Shown: positions 44,791 through 53,600 of the stretch, piece by piece
Position numbering within the stretch: position 1 is the first letter of the stretch
How the letters are laid out: the number at the start of each line of letters is the position of its first letter
Source of the DNA: Bacillus_CJ salitolerans
GTDB lineage: Bacteria; Bacillota; Bacilli; Bacillales; SA4
Assembly: GCF_042680805.1 (NCBI RefSeq)
Contig: NZ_JBHUEM010000003.1
Coordinates: forward strand, 248,001-312,000
Length of the DNA: 64,000 bases
Direction: 5' to 3'
The notes under the pieces: model-generated
Database searches by the model: none
Told to the model about the DNA's origin: nothing
What the model saw: the letters and a program-made list of their open reading frames with translations, nothing else
Translations under genes and position numbers: made by a program

Positions 44791-44894
44791 TCTTATCAAG
44801 AGTAGGTGGAGGGACTAGCCCGATGATGCCCGGCAACCGACTTAGCGATGCTAAGCACGGTGCTAATTCTTGCAGCAAAGCTGAGAGATAAGGA
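44791..44894 (+). promoter_or_regulatory. SAM-I (S-box) riboswitch controlling mtnWXBD
   Basis: TCTTATCAAGAG, GGTGGAGGGACTAGCCCGAT, CGGCAACC and the closing GAGATAAGGAG match the S-box consensus. High SAM should stop transcription at the hairpin that follows. Confidence 0.96.
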
Positions 44895-44913
44895 GAGCGG
44901 TATCTTACATGTG

Positions 44914-44945
44914 AACCTCTTCTTATGAAGAGGTTTTTTATTTTG
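44914..44945 (+). terminator. S-box terminator before mtnW
   Basis: AACCTCTTC / GAAGAGGTT stem, TTAT loop, then TTTTTATTTT. Confidence 0.92.
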
Positions 44946-44962
44946 TCCAAAGAGGTGTTTAT

Positions 44963-46201
44963 ATGAATGCAGTGAAAGCGACATATTTAATACATGATTC
45001 AAAGCTGGACTTGGCAAAAAAAGCCGAAGGAATTGCACTGGGCTTAACCATTGGGTCTTGGACAGATTTGCCACAGCTGGAACAAGAGCAATTAAAAAAA
45101 CACAAAGGTGAAGTCATAAGCATCGAAGAACTGGCTCAAGACTCTCGTATTGATGATTATTTAGGGAAAAATGTGAAGCGCGGGTTAGTTACTATTTCCT
45201 ATCCAGCGGCTAATTTTTCGCAAGACTTCCCGGCCATCCTAACAACAGTATTTGGAAAGCTCTCATTAGATGGGGAGATAAAGCTTATGGATTTGGAATT
45301 CAGTAATGAAATTAAGTCTTCGTTTCCAGGTCCGTCCTTTGGAATAGAAGGGATTCGAAGTAAGGTAGGAGTGTATGATCGCCCATTATTGATGAGTATC
45401 TTTAAAGGCGTAATAGGAAGAGATTTGTCGTACTTAAAGGACCAGTTACGACAACAAGTACTTGGAGGAGTCGATTTAGTTAAGGATGATGAAATTTTAT
45501 TTGATAATCCACTAATTCCGTTTGAAGAAAGAGTTAAATCAGGCAAAGCGGTACTCAAGGATGTATTTGAGAAAACAGGTCACAGGGCCCTATATGCAGT
45601 TAATTTATCTGGGAAAACCTTTGAGCTTTTAGATAAGGCGAAACGTGCAAAAGAACTAGGTGCTGAGGTTTTACTGTTCAATGTGTTTGCATATGGTCTA
45701 GACGTTCTTCAGAGTTTAGTAGAAGCGAAAATTGAGTTGCCTATTATGGCGCATCCAGCAGTTAGTGGTGCTTTAACTCCTTCTGAATTCTATGGGATTC
45801 ATAATCCACTTCTATTGGGTAAGTTACTTCGTTATGCTGGTGCAGACTTTTCATTATTCCCTTCACCTTATGGAAGTGTAGCGATAAAACGCGAGGAAGC
45901 ACTCGGTATTGCAAATGAATTAACAAAAGACGACCAGTTTAACAAGACAATCCCGGTTCCTTCTGCAGGAATACATCCTGGTTTAGTCCCACTACTAATC
46001 AGGGACTTTGGCAAAGATTCTATTATTAACGCCGGTGGAGGAGTTCATGGACATCCCGATGGAGTCATTGCTGGTGGGAGAGCATTTAGGGCTGCAATAG
46101 AAGCAGTCCTAGAGGGGCGTACCTTGCAAGAAGCAGCGAAGAATGACGATGCTCTTCAAAAGGCGATAAATTTATGGGGAACTGTAGAGGTGACACAATG
46201 A
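44963..46201 (+). CDS. mtnW: 2,3-diketo-5-methylthiopentyl-1-phosphate enolase (RuBisCO-like protein)
   Basis: 412 residues, RuBisCO large-chain fold. The lysine carbamylation segment GGVDLVKDDE is kept, as are SAGIHPGLVPLL and NAGGGVHGHPDG in the phosphate-binding barrel. It enolises 2,3-diketo-5-methylthiopentyl-1-phosphate. Its TGA overlaps the mtnX ATG (ATGA). Confidence 0.96.
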   Translation: MNAVKATYLIHDSKLDLAKKAEGIALGLTIGSWTDLPQLEQEQLKKHKGEVISIEELAQDSRIDDYLGKNVKRGLVTISYPAANFSQDFPAILTTVFGKLSLDGEIKLMDLEFSNEIKSSFPGPSFGIEGIRSKVGVYDRPLLMSIFKGVIGRDLSYLKDQLRQQVLGGVDLVKDDEILFDNPLIPFEERVKSGKAVLKDVFEKTGHRALYAVNLSGKTFELLDKAKRAKELGAEVLLFNVFAYGLDVLQSLVEAKIELPIMAHPAVSGALTPSEFYGIHNPLLLGKLLRYAGADFSLFPSPYGSVAIKREEALGIANELTKDDQFNKTIPVPSAGIHPGLVPLLIRDFGKDSIINAGGGVHGHPDGVIAGGRAFRAAIEAVLEGRTLQEAAKNDDALQKAINLWGTVEVTQ

Positions 46202-46863
46202 AGAAACCCGTAATATTTTGTGATTTTGATGGAACCATCACTGAAACGGATAATATTATTGCTCTAATGAAGCACTTTGCTCCACCAGAATGGGAAACCA
46301 TTAAAGATGAAATTCTCTCGCAAGAAATTTCAATAAAAGAGGGTGTAGAGAAATTATTTTCGCTCCTTCCTTCAAGCTTAAAAGAAGAACTAGTTCAGTT
46401 TTTAAAGAATCATGCTGAAATTAGGGAAGGTTTTTCAAGATTTGTAGCCTATACAAAAGATCACAATATACCACTATATATTGTTAGTGGCGGTATCGAT
46501 TTTTTTGTTTATCCTCTATTAACAGGACTTGTTGAAACGAATTCTGTTTACTGTAATGGATCGGATTTTTCAGGTGATTACATTAAAATACTGTGGCCAA
46601 ATTCATGTGATCAATATTGCCAAAATGATTGTGGATGTTGTAAGCCTTCATTAATTCGGAAACTTGCAGATAATCCTAATCATCATATCATTGTCATTGG
46701 TGACTCTATTACGGATTTAGAGGCTGCTAAGTTAGCGGATACTGTTATTGCTCGAGATTTTTTAAAGGAAACCTTAATCACTTTAAACATTCCACATTTT
46801 TCATTTGGGAGCTTCGATGATGTGGTGGAGGTGCTAGACAGTCAAATTGAGGTGAAGGTATGA
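46198..46863 (+). CDS. mtnX: 2-hydroxy-3-keto-5-methylthiopentenyl-1-phosphate phosphatase
   Basis: 221 residues. HAD phosphatase: nucleophile Asp in FCDFDGTITETDN, IVSGG motif II, GDSITDLEAAKLAD motif IV. It removes phosphate to give the acireductone used by MtnD. Overlaps mtnW and mtnB by 4 bases each. ATG 46198 is set by the overlap and by the family N-terminus. Confidence 0.95.
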   Translation: MKKPVIFCDFDGTITETDNIIALMKHFAPPEWETIKDEILSQEISIKEGVEKLFSLLPSSLKEELVQFLKNHAEIREGFSRFVAYTKDHNIPLYIVSGGIDFFVYPLLTGLVETNSVYCNGSDFSGDYIKILWPNSCDQYCQNDCGCCKPSLIRKLADNPNHHIIVIGDSITDLEAAKLADTVIARDFLKETLITLNIPHFSFGSFDDVVEVLDSQIEVKV

Positions 46864-47474
46864 GTACACTAGATGTAAGGTGGAGTGAGTTAGCTGACAT
46901 AAAGGATGAATTTGCTGTTCGTGACTGGTTTCCAGCAACAAGTGGGAACTTGTCTATTAAAGTTTCAAGTGAGCCTTTGACTTTTTTGGTTACGGCGAGT
47001 GGAAAGGATAAACGAAAACGAACGACTGATGACTTTTTACTTGTTGATCAATATGGAAGCCCAGTAGAAGAGACCCATTTGAAGCCATCAGCTGAAACTC
47101 AGCTACATGTAGAGGTCTATACTCGCAGTAATGCAGGCTGTTGCCTTCATGTACATACAGTCGATAATAATGTGATCTCAGATCTATATTATTCAAATGG
47201 CCAGATACAATTTCAGCACCAAGAAATTATTAAAGCATTTGGTTTATGGGAACAAGATGCTAGCATTACAATCCCGATCATTTATAATCATGCTCATATT
47301 CCAACTCTTACAGCCGAGTTTATTCCTCATATTAAGGGGGATTGTGGGGTAGTTCTCATTCACAACCATGGAATAACAGCATGGGGGAAAGATGCCTTGG
47401 AAGCAAAAAGAATTTTAGAAGCAAGTGAATTTTTATTTTCGTATCAACTAAAAAAACATTTAGTAAAAATTTAA
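46860..47474 (+). CDS. mtnB: Methylthioribulose-1-phosphate dehydratase
   Basis: 204 residues, class II aldolase fold. Zinc ligands in HVHTVDNN and HNHGITAWGKD; PATSGNLSIK at the phosphate site. It dehydrates methylthioribulose-1-phosphate to the diketone used by MtnW. ATGA overlap with mtnX. The distance to mtnD (281 bases) is unusual and due to a hairpin-rich insertion. Confidence 0.95.
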   Translation: MSTLDVRWSELADIKDEFAVRDWFPATSGNLSIKVSSEPLTFLVTASGKDKRKRTTDDFLLVDQYGSPVEETHLKPSAETQLHVEVYTRSNAGCCLHVHTVDNNVISDLYYSNGQIQFQHQEIIKAFGLWEQDASITIPIIYNHAHIPTLTAEFIPHIKGDCGVVLIHNHGITAWGKDALEAKRILEASEFLFSYQLKKHLVKI

Positions 47475-47499
47475 CCTATGAAGTAGGGAGATAGTTCCT

Positions 47500-47732
47500 C
47501 CGTAACCTTTATCCCGCTTTAACTTGCGCTTGCGCTAACACCCCCACATCAAAACTTTAGAAGAAGTTTAAGTGGGGGATAAACGCCAGTAAGAACCCGA
47601 TAATAGGAATAGAGACTAAGATTGCCACATCCTGTGGCAATATCTGTGTGACCCACATCATGCGGGCCTCACCTAACAATCAGTAGGGGATGAGGAAAAC
47701 CTCCACTGATTGAAGTTTCACTCTATGAGTTA
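47500..47732 (+). mobile_element. Hairpin-rich insertion, possible tnpB-less IS200/IS605-type remnant with guide-RNA-like end
   Basis: Hairpins in order: CCCCCAC..AAACTT/AAGTTT..GTGGGGG (47542-47579), ATTGCCACA/TGTGGCAAT (about 47622-47643), a GC-rich CCCACATCATGCGGG segment, and CAATCAGT/ACTGATTG enclosing AGGAAAACCT (47679-47721). There is no ORF. This layout, a subterminal palindrome plus a compact folded 3' end, resembles IS200/IS605 (TnpB) element ends as I remember them. Boundaries are approximate. An alternative is an ordinary operon-internal structured RNA. Confidence 0.5.
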
Positions 47733-47755
47733 TATAAAATAGGAGGAGAGAATCG

Positions 47756-48289
47756 ATGGCAACAATTCGTATTCATGGTTCTAATGAAATAATTGAAGAT
47801 CAAGTAAAGGTAGCAGAGTTTTTGGATAGTAATGAAGTTATTTATGAACAATGGGATATTTCAAAGCTCCCAGATAGTCTAAAAGAAAATTTTCTATTAA
47901 CAGATGACCAAAAAAATGAAATACTAACTGTATTTAGGTCAGAGATTGATGATATTTCAGAGAGAAGAGGGTACAAAACAGCTGATGTTATATCTCTTTC
48001 TGACTCTACACCTAATCTAGACCAGCTGTTAAAGAATTTTCAGCAGGAGCATCACCATACAGATGATGAAGTTCGTTTTATCGTTAGTGGTCACGGAATA
48101 TTTATTATTCAAGGGAAAGATGGAGTGTTTTTTGATGTTAGATTAAACCCTGGTGATTTAATTTCAGTCCCGGAGAATGTGAGACATTATTTTACTTTAC
48201 AAGAGGATCGAAAGGTAGTAGCAGTGCGTATTTTCGTTACTCAAGAAGGTTGGGTACCTATTTACGAAAAAGAAGAGTTAAATGCATAA
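47756..48289 (+). CDS. mtnD: Acireductone dioxygenase
   Basis: 177 residues, cupin. Metal ligands in EHHHTDDEVRFIVSG (two His and Glu) and His in ENVRHYF. With Fe it gives 2-keto-4-methylthiobutyrate and formate; with Ni it would give an off-pathway product. RBS AGGAGGAGAG. Last gene of the mtnWXBD unit. Confidence 0.95.
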   Translation: MATIRIHGSNEIIEDQVKVAEFLDSNEVIYEQWDISKLPDSLKENFLLTDDQKNEILTVFRSEIDDISERRGYKTADVISLSDSTPNLDQLLKNFQQEHHHTDDEVRFIVSGHGIFIIQGKDGVFFDVRLNPGDLISVPENVRHYFTLQEDRKVVAVRIFVTQEGWVPIYEKEELNA

Positions 48290-48328
48290 TTGTACTTAAA
48301 GAAGACACTTATTAACTAGAATAGAAGA

Positions 48329-48360
48329 GACCCTTTCAAGGAAACGAAAGGGCCTTTTCT
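48329..48360 (+). terminator. Terminator of the mtn operon
   Basis: CCCTTTC / GAAAGGG stem followed by CCTTTTCT. Confidence 0.75.
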
Positions 48361-48388
48361 ATGTACCTTTTTTTGATGTCAGGAATAA

Positions 48389-48808
48389 TTAATAGAATTC
48401 CATATATGGTTTTTCTGCTTTGTAATAAGCCAGTCGATCATCTAATTTTCCTGTATGGAATTCAAACTTATGACCGTCGGGATCGGTAAAATAGATTGAA
48501 CGCTTGTCTCTTTCATCTCGGTCACGACCTGGTAACATATTTACACCCAGGGATTTTAAATGTTTAACAACGTGTTCAAACTCACTTTCATGAATAGAAA
48601 AGGCAATGTGAGTGTATGAGCTATAGATTTCATTTCTCGGTATATTCTTTTCTACGTTAAGTGCAACCCATAATCCATTTATGTCAAAATAGGCAGTGGT
48701 TCTTCCTTTCAAAAGTAATTTAGCTTGGAAGACCTCTTGATAAAAATGAATAGATTTCTCTAAATCAGATACTGAAAATAATAGATGATTAATAGGGCCA
48801 ACCTTCAT
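48389..48808 (-). CDS. fosB: Metallothiol transferase FosB (fosfomycin resistance)
   Basis: 139 residues, vicinal-oxygen-chelate fold. Metal ligands: His8 in INHLLFSV, His in YTHIAFSI, Glu in GHKFEFHTG; the GRTTAYFDINGLWVALN and IYFTDPDGH stretches are FosB hallmarks. It adds bacillithiol (or Cys) to fosfomycin. ATG 48808 follows GAGGAGAAAG. Lies 17 bases downstream of the ykvA-like gene, probably cotranscribed. Confidence 0.93.
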   Translation of the reverse strand: MKVGPINHLLFSVSDLEKSIHFYQEVFQAKLLLKGRTTAYFDINGLWVALNVEKNIPRNEIYSSYTHIAFSIHESEFEHVVKHLKSLGVNMLPGRDRDERDKRSIYFTDPDGHKFEFHTGKLDDRLAYYKAEKPYMEFY

Positions 48809-48825
48809 ATTTATCTTTCTCCTCA

Positions 48826-49260
48826 TCATTCCTCTATAGTTTCTTCTACTATTGTAGTAGTACTGCTCTGCTTCCAATGTTGATAGTCGTCTAAATCTCC
48901 CTTTATTTGTTTAATGACGTACAATAAAATCGCTGCATCATCAATATACCCAGCACCAATCAAGATGTCGGGGATGAAATCTATAGGGATAATAAAATAG
49001 AGAATACCTATTACAATCATGGTTAATGATTTATAAGGGATCTTACGATACCTTCCTGATATCCAATCTTCATAAGCATCCATTAATAAAATTAGCTGTT
49101 CTTTAAATGTTTGGATTCGGCCATTTTCCACATTTGACTTCTTTTTAAGCTCTTCAAGTAACCGTTTGGCTTTATTTCTATCTTTTATGTATTCATGTGC
49201 TTTTCCTTTAAAACTACGTACATTATGTTTAATTTGATCGTTATTCAATTCTTTCATCAT
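48826..49260 (-). CDS. ykvA: YkvA/DUF1232-family membrane protein
   Basis: 144 residues. Helical N-terminal part, then the DUF1232 core ILYFIIPIDFIPDILIGAGYIDDAAIL. Position near mtnD and spo0E matches B. subtilis ykvA as I recall. GGAGGT stands 6 bases before ATG 49260. Function unknown; the pairing with fosB is likely an accident of location. Confidence 0.85.
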   Translation of the reverse strand: MMKELNNDQIKHNVRSFKGKAHEYIKDRNKAKRLLEELKKKSNVENGRIQTFKEQLILLMDAYEDWISGRYRKIPYKSLTMIVIGILYFIIPIDFIPDILIGAGYIDDAAILLYVIKQIKGDLDDYQHWKQSSTTTIVEETIEE

Positions 49261-49362
49261 CTTTAACCTCCTGCACCAATTAGGACTAGACTTTGGTATT
49301 TTCAGTTTATCACGTTGACTAGTTACTTTTGATTGAAAAAAATGATACCTGTGTAATAAGAT

Positions 49363-49467
49363 TTCGACATTTCTTACTAATTCTATACTACTTCTCCTTC
49401 TTTTATTGTAAGAAAAGGAATGTTTGTCAATTTTGTTAAAAAATCGACCCAAAATAATGTCAATTTT
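49363..49467. promoter_or_regulatory. Divergent regulatory region with Spo0A-box-like sites
   Basis: TTTGTCAAT (49423-49431) matches eight of nine bases of the 0A-box TTTGTCRAA; AATGTCGAA on the minus strand (49371-49363) is a weaker match; TGTCAATTTT recurs at 49458. Lies between ykvA and the Spo0E-like gene. Confidence 0.35.
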
Positions 49468-49556
49468 TGCGATTCTATTTACAATTTTAGTAGAATTTGT
49501 AATAATTCAAAAGTGGAATAGCATTTATACTTTAATTAGTGAAAGGGGTGGAATGC

Positions 49557-49820
49557 GTGAGGTCTACTGCTAGTAAACAATTAACAAAGCTGTTAGAGGA
49601 AATTAATAGAAAAAGAGAAATGATGATCTCTACTGCATTTGCAACCGGATTCACGAGTGAAGATACGATCAAATGTAGTCAAGAATTGGATGAGTTAATA
49701 AACCAATACCAGCATCAGAAAGTATTTGAAAAAAATAAACGTCAATATAGAACATTTTTACAAACAATTACTTTCCTTTCAATAAGAAATTTGAAACTAT
49801 CGAATAAATATAAATTGTAA
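49557..49820 (+). CDS. spo0E: Spo0E-like aspartyl-phosphate phosphatase
   Basis: 87 residues. A helical hairpin with the family signature SQELDELINQYQ. Spo0E proteins dephosphorylate Spo0A-P and delay sporulation. The GTG at 49557 follows AAAGGGGTGG by 5 bases; an in-frame GTG at 49539 lies at the left edge of that site. The C-terminus is longer and more basic than in short family members, as in B. subtilis Spo0E. Confidence 0.8.
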   Translation: MRSTASKQLTKLLEEINRKREMMISTAFATGFTSEDTIKCSQELDELINQYQHQKVFEKNKRQYRTFLQTITFLSIRNLKLSNKYKL

Positions 49821-49860
49821 AAGCCCACAAAATGTATGTACATTTAGATGGGCTTTTTTC
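49819..49860 (+). terminator. Terminator of the Spo0E-like gene
   Basis: AAAGCCCA / TGGGCTTT outer stem with an inner AAATGTA/TACATTT, then TTTTTT. Confidence 0.85.
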
Positions 49861-49898
49861 ATAGCGTTCGGGAAAGACATATCTCAACTTTTCAAATG

Positions 49899-50630
49899 TT
49901 ACCCCAGCACTTGAAGTACAATGACCATAAAAAGTAAACCAACAATAAAGGAGTAGGTGGCCATTTGTTCATTTCCATCTCCATGGCTCTCTGGTATTAG
50001 TTCTTTATAGATAATATATAGCATTGCTCCAGCGGCAAAGGCTAAACCATAAGGAACTAAAAAGGACACAAATGAAGTGAGTATGAATCCTAGTATAGCT
50101 GTGATAATTTCAACGGCACCTGTTAATGTAGCCACAATAAATGCTTTGATCTTGTTTATCTTCTGCTGAATTAGAAACAAAGCAACCAGAAAACCTTCAG
50201 GAGCATTTTGAAGTCCAATGGCAAATGCAATCAAGTTTCCTACTCCATCAGTATCAGAGGCATAACTTACCCCAACTGATAATCCTTCAGGGAGATTATG
50301 AAGGGTAATGGCAGCGATGATTAATGTTGCTTTCTTATCGAATTCAATTCCCTTTCGATTGTGTTCTAGATCTATGTGTGGAACATTTCTTTCAAGTATG
50401 CTTAGAGCTAACACACCAAGAAAGAGACCAATAGCAAGTTGGTAGATTCCACCACTACTTAATGACTCTGGAATAAGGCTCATGGTTGAAGCTGCCATCA
50501 TAATCCCAGCAGTAAATGCTAACAATATATCTCTCCATCGGTGGGTTACTTGTTGTAAGAATAGGATAGGAAGCGCACCAAGGCCTGTTGAAAGAGCTGA
50601 CAGCGTGCTTCCAATTAACAATTCCTTCAT
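49899..50630 (-). CDS. ZIP-family metal transporter
   Basis: 243 residues, eight helices. Metal-binding motifs HNLPEGLS in helix 4 and QNAPEGFLVA in helix 5; YKELIPESHGDG in the C-terminal half. ZIP proteins import Zn, Fe or Mn. ATG 50630 follows AAGGTGA by 7 bases. No Zur or Fur box was recognised. Confidence 0.9.
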   Translation of the reverse strand: MKELLIGSTLSALSTGLGALPILFLQQVTHRWRDILLAFTAGIMMAASTMSLIPESLSSGGIYQLAIGLFLGVLALSILERNVPHIDLEHNRKGIEFDKKATLIIAAITLHNLPEGLSVGVSYASDTDGVGNLIAFAIGLQNAPEGFLVALFLIQQKINKIKAFIVATLTGAVEIITAILGFILTSFVSFLVPYGLAFAAGAMLYIIYKELIPESHGDGNEQMATYSFIVGLLFMVIVLQVLG

Positions 50631-50709
50631 CAATCATTCACCTTCATTCATTCATCTATTTTATTATTATAATAGGAAATAGAAACAAAGTATAGAAAGG
50701 AGAAATAAG

Positions 50710-51624
50710 ATGAAAGAACTTCAATATGTACTATTAGATGTATTTACAGATAAACCGTTTGGAGGGAATCAGCTTGCAGTATTCTTACATTGTGATGACT
50801 TGTCTGGGGATAAAATGCAAACAATCGCGAAGGAACTCAATTTATCAGAGACAGTGTTCCTGTTTCCTCCTAACCCCCAAAATAGTGACTTTACATTAAG
50901 AATTTTTACACCAAGAATGGAACTCCCTTTTGCTGGTCATCCCACAATTGGGACAGCTTACTTACTTGGAATAATGGGCTTGGTACCAGTAAAGAACGGT
51001 GTGACGACAATTACTTTACAGGAGAAGATAGGTGCTATTCCAGTTGAACTCTACTCGGTAGACGGTCAAATTCAAAAGGTCAACATGGCACAGCCCATAC
51101 CCAAAATCGTGGAGGAAGGGCATAATAAGAAACGGGTAGCTGAACTTCTCTCACTTAGTGAGGAGGATATAGACCAACATCTTCCTATCCAATCTCTTTC
51201 TGCTGGTATTCCATATCTATATATCCCGGTAAAGTCTTTAGATGCAATGAAGCGTATTCGATTTCGAACGGATATTTGGAATGAAAGTTTCGCAGGCTCA
51301 GAAAATAATAAACATATCTTTACTTTTTGTTTAGAAACTGAACTTAAGAGCACGAATGTACACAGTCGTATGTTTGCTCCTGCCATGGGGATAGTTGAGG
51401 ATCCTGCTACTGGTAGTGCAAGTGGACCACTTGGCTACTATCTTGCGAATCATCGAATTGGTGAACCTATAGATGAAACCTATTATTACGTTAGCGAGCA
51501 AGGAATTGAAATAGGACGCCCAAGCTTGATAGAAATAATGATTTCAAAGAAAGGACACGAAACAAGAGACATAAAAATTGGAGGTACTGCTGTTATCATA
51601 GGCGAAGGGGTATTAAGGGTATAA
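50710..51624 (+). CDS. PhzF-family isomerase-like protein
   Basis: 304 residues, two-domain PhzF/DAP-epimerase fold. The catalytic Glu is in LNLSETVFLFPP; FAGHPTIGTAY and EDPATGSASGPLGYYL are family signatures. Apart from phenazine producers the substrates of this family are unknown, and no phenazine genes are present. RBS AAAGGAGA. Confidence 0.88.
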   Translation: MKELQYVLLDVFTDKPFGGNQLAVFLHCDDLSGDKMQTIAKELNLSETVFLFPPNPQNSDFTLRIFTPRMELPFAGHPTIGTAYLLGIMGLVPVKNGVTTITLQEKIGAIPVELYSVDGQIQKVNMAQPIPKIVEEGHNKKRVAELLSLSEEDIDQHLPIQSLSAGIPYLYIPVKSLDAMKRIRFRTDIWNESFAGSENNKHIFTFCLETELKSTNVHSRMFAPAMGIVEDPATGSASGPLGYYLANHRIGEPIDETYYYVSEQGIEIGRPSLIEIMISKKGHETRDIKIGGTAVIIGEGVLRV

Positions 51625-51822
51625 ATGATATACATATGATCGACTGCTCAAATGATTCAAGGAGATAGTGTAAGTATATAATAAACATAATAGGTAAAAA
51701 TGCAAAAATGAGAGTGTGTAAATAAAATGTAAAAATTCTCCGAAAAGTGTAGCAAAAAAAAGATTTTTAGTGGATAATTATTTCTGATGTGATTAAATAT
51801 TTTTTGGGAGGAACAGTGGATT

Positions 51823-52707
51823 ATGAAAAAAGTAGTAAGTATTTTATTAATTGCTATTTTAGCAATTAGTCTTGCAGCATGTGGAAATGCGGGAGGAGAT
51901 CCTGATAAGCTTGTAATGGGCTTTGTGCCATCACAAGAGTCTGACACGATTGCAAGCACTGTTGAACCACTAGCTAAAAAGCTATCAGAAGAATTAGGTA
52001 TTGAAGTTGAAGGTAAAGTAATGACGAACTACACTGCACTGGTTGAAGCTATGGGTACAAATGAAGTACATATTGGTTTCATTCCTGCCTTTGCTTATGT
52101 CTTAGCTAACGAGAAGCACGGTGTCGAAGTAATTCTAAAATCAGAGCGTTATGGTGCTGCTGAATACCGAGCACAATATGTAGTTCGTGCTGACTCAGGT
52201 ATTGAATCTTTAGAAGATATGAAGGGCAAAATCTGGGCTATACCTGATCTAGCATCAACAAGTGGATTCTTATTCCCTGCTGCTCAAATCATGGACGAGT
52301 TTGGTGTAGAAGATCCACAAACAGGATTCTTCGGTGAAACAGTACAAACAGGTGGTCACGATAATGCGGCAATAGCAGTTTACAATGGTGATGCAGATGT
52401 AGCTACAACATTTGAAGATGTTCGTAAAAACCTTGAAAAAGAATATCCAGATGTTATGGATAAACTTAAAGTAGTAGAATACACAGACTACATTCCAAAT
52501 GATACGATTTCTGTTACAGAAGAGCTAAGTGACGAATTAGTTGACAAAATTCGTTCAACTTTCCTAGGATTTAATGAAGATGAAGAAATGATTGCTATCA
52601 TGAATGAAGTTTATACTTGGGATGCTATCCGTGAAGCTCAAGATAGTGAATACCAAATTGTTCGTGATACTTACAACAAGTTTAAAGATACGATTACATT
52701 AGACTAA
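51823..52707 (+). CDS. phnD: Phosphonate/phosphite-type ABC transporter substrate-binding lipoprotein
   Basis: 294 residues. Lipoprotein signal ends LAAC (Cys20); the PhnD fold shows MGFVPSQESD, YTALVEAMGTNEVHIGF and DLASTSGFLFPA, the oxyanion-binding region. It delivers phosphonate, phosphite or a related anion to PhnCE. RBS GGGAGGA. A terminator-like hairpin follows, which may raise its expression relative to the membrane genes. Confidence 0.9.
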   Translation: MKKVVSILLIAILAISLAACGNAGGDPDKLVMGFVPSQESDTIASTVEPLAKKLSEELGIEVEGKVMTNYTALVEAMGTNEVHIGFIPAFAYVLANEKHGVEVILKSERYGAAEYRAQYVVRADSGIESLEDMKGKIWAIPDLASTSGFLFPAAQIMDEFGVEDPQTGFFGETVQTGGHDNAAIAVYNGDADVATTFEDVRKNLEKEYPDVMDKLKVVEYTDYIPNDTISVTEELSDELVDKIRSTFLGFNEDEEMIAIMNEVYTWDAIREAQDSEYQIVRDTYNKFKDTITLD

Positions 52708-52725
52708 AGGCTTGAAAATTTTGTA

Positions 52726-52751
52726 GGGGGGAGCATGCTCCTCCCTTTTTT
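52726..52751 (+). terminator. Intra-operon hairpin after phnD
   Basis: GGGGAGCATGCTCC-type stem with TTTTTT. Likely partial terminator, giving more binding protein than permease. Confidence 0.7.
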
Positions 52752-52826
52752 GCTAATAATAAGAAAACAGTACATATGCATTTCAATATTAATAATGAAG
52801 TGGCACATGGAAAAGGAGGGTTCCTC

Positions 52827-53600
52827 ATGATCGAATTTAAAAATCTTTCCCTCGTGTACCCGAATGGAACAAAGGGGTTAAAAAACGTAAATATAAAAAT
52901 AAATGAGGGTGAATTTGTCGTCATTGTTGGACTATCTGGTGCAGGTAAGTCAACATTCATTCGGAGTATTAACCGATTAGTTACACCAACTGAAGGACAA
53001 CTTTTAGTAGAGAATGAAGATATACTTAAGCTTAACGGGTCAGGGCTAAGAAAATTACGTACAAGAGTAGGAATGATTTTCCAAAACTACAACCTTGTTA
53101 AGCGTTCAACTGTTATGAAAAATGTGATTGCTGGTCGTTTAGGACATACTGGAACTTTAAAAAGCATTCTTAATTTGTATTCAAAACAAGATATGGGACT
53201 TGCATATGAAAGTTTAAAAAGAGTAAACATTGAAGAGAAACTATATAATCGTGCAGATGAGCTTAGTGGTGGACAACAACAGCGTGTTAGTATTGCACGT
53301 GTGTTAACACAACAGCCAAAAATAATCCTAGCTGATGAACCAGTGGCGAGTTTGGATCCTCCAACTTCTCACCAGGTCATGACTTATTTGAAAAAGATAA
53401 ATCGTGAAGACAACATTACTACCATTGTTAACCTTCACTTCATTGATATGGCAATGGAATATGCAGATCGAATTATTGGAATGAGAGCAGGAGAAGTCGT
53501 TTATGATGGGCCAGCTTCAGAGGTAACTGAACAGACATTTGAAGAAATTTATGGTCGTTCAATCCGTGAAGATGACTTACGGGGAGGTCAAGAGGAATGA
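52827..53600 (+). CDS. phnC: Phosphonate ABC transporter ATP-binding protein
   Basis: 257 residues. Walker A GLSGAGKST, signature LSGGQQQRVSIAR, Walker B IILADEPVASLD. ATG 52827 follows AAGGAGG by 7 bases; the frame opens earlier (52776) without a ribosome site. Overlaps phnE by 4 bases. Confidence 0.93.
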   Translation: MIEFKNLSLVYPNGTKGLKNVNIKINEGEFVVIVGLSGAGKSTFIRSINRLVTPTEGQLLVENEDILKLNGSGLRKLRTRVGMIFQNYNLVKRSTVMKNVIAGRLGHTGTLKSILNLYSKQDMGLAYESLKRVNIEEKLYNRADELSGGQQQRVSIARVLTQQPKIILADEPVASLDPPTSHQVMTYLKKINREDNITTIVNLHFIDMAMEYADRIIGMRAGEVVYDGPASEVTEQTFEEIYGRSIREDDLRGGQEE

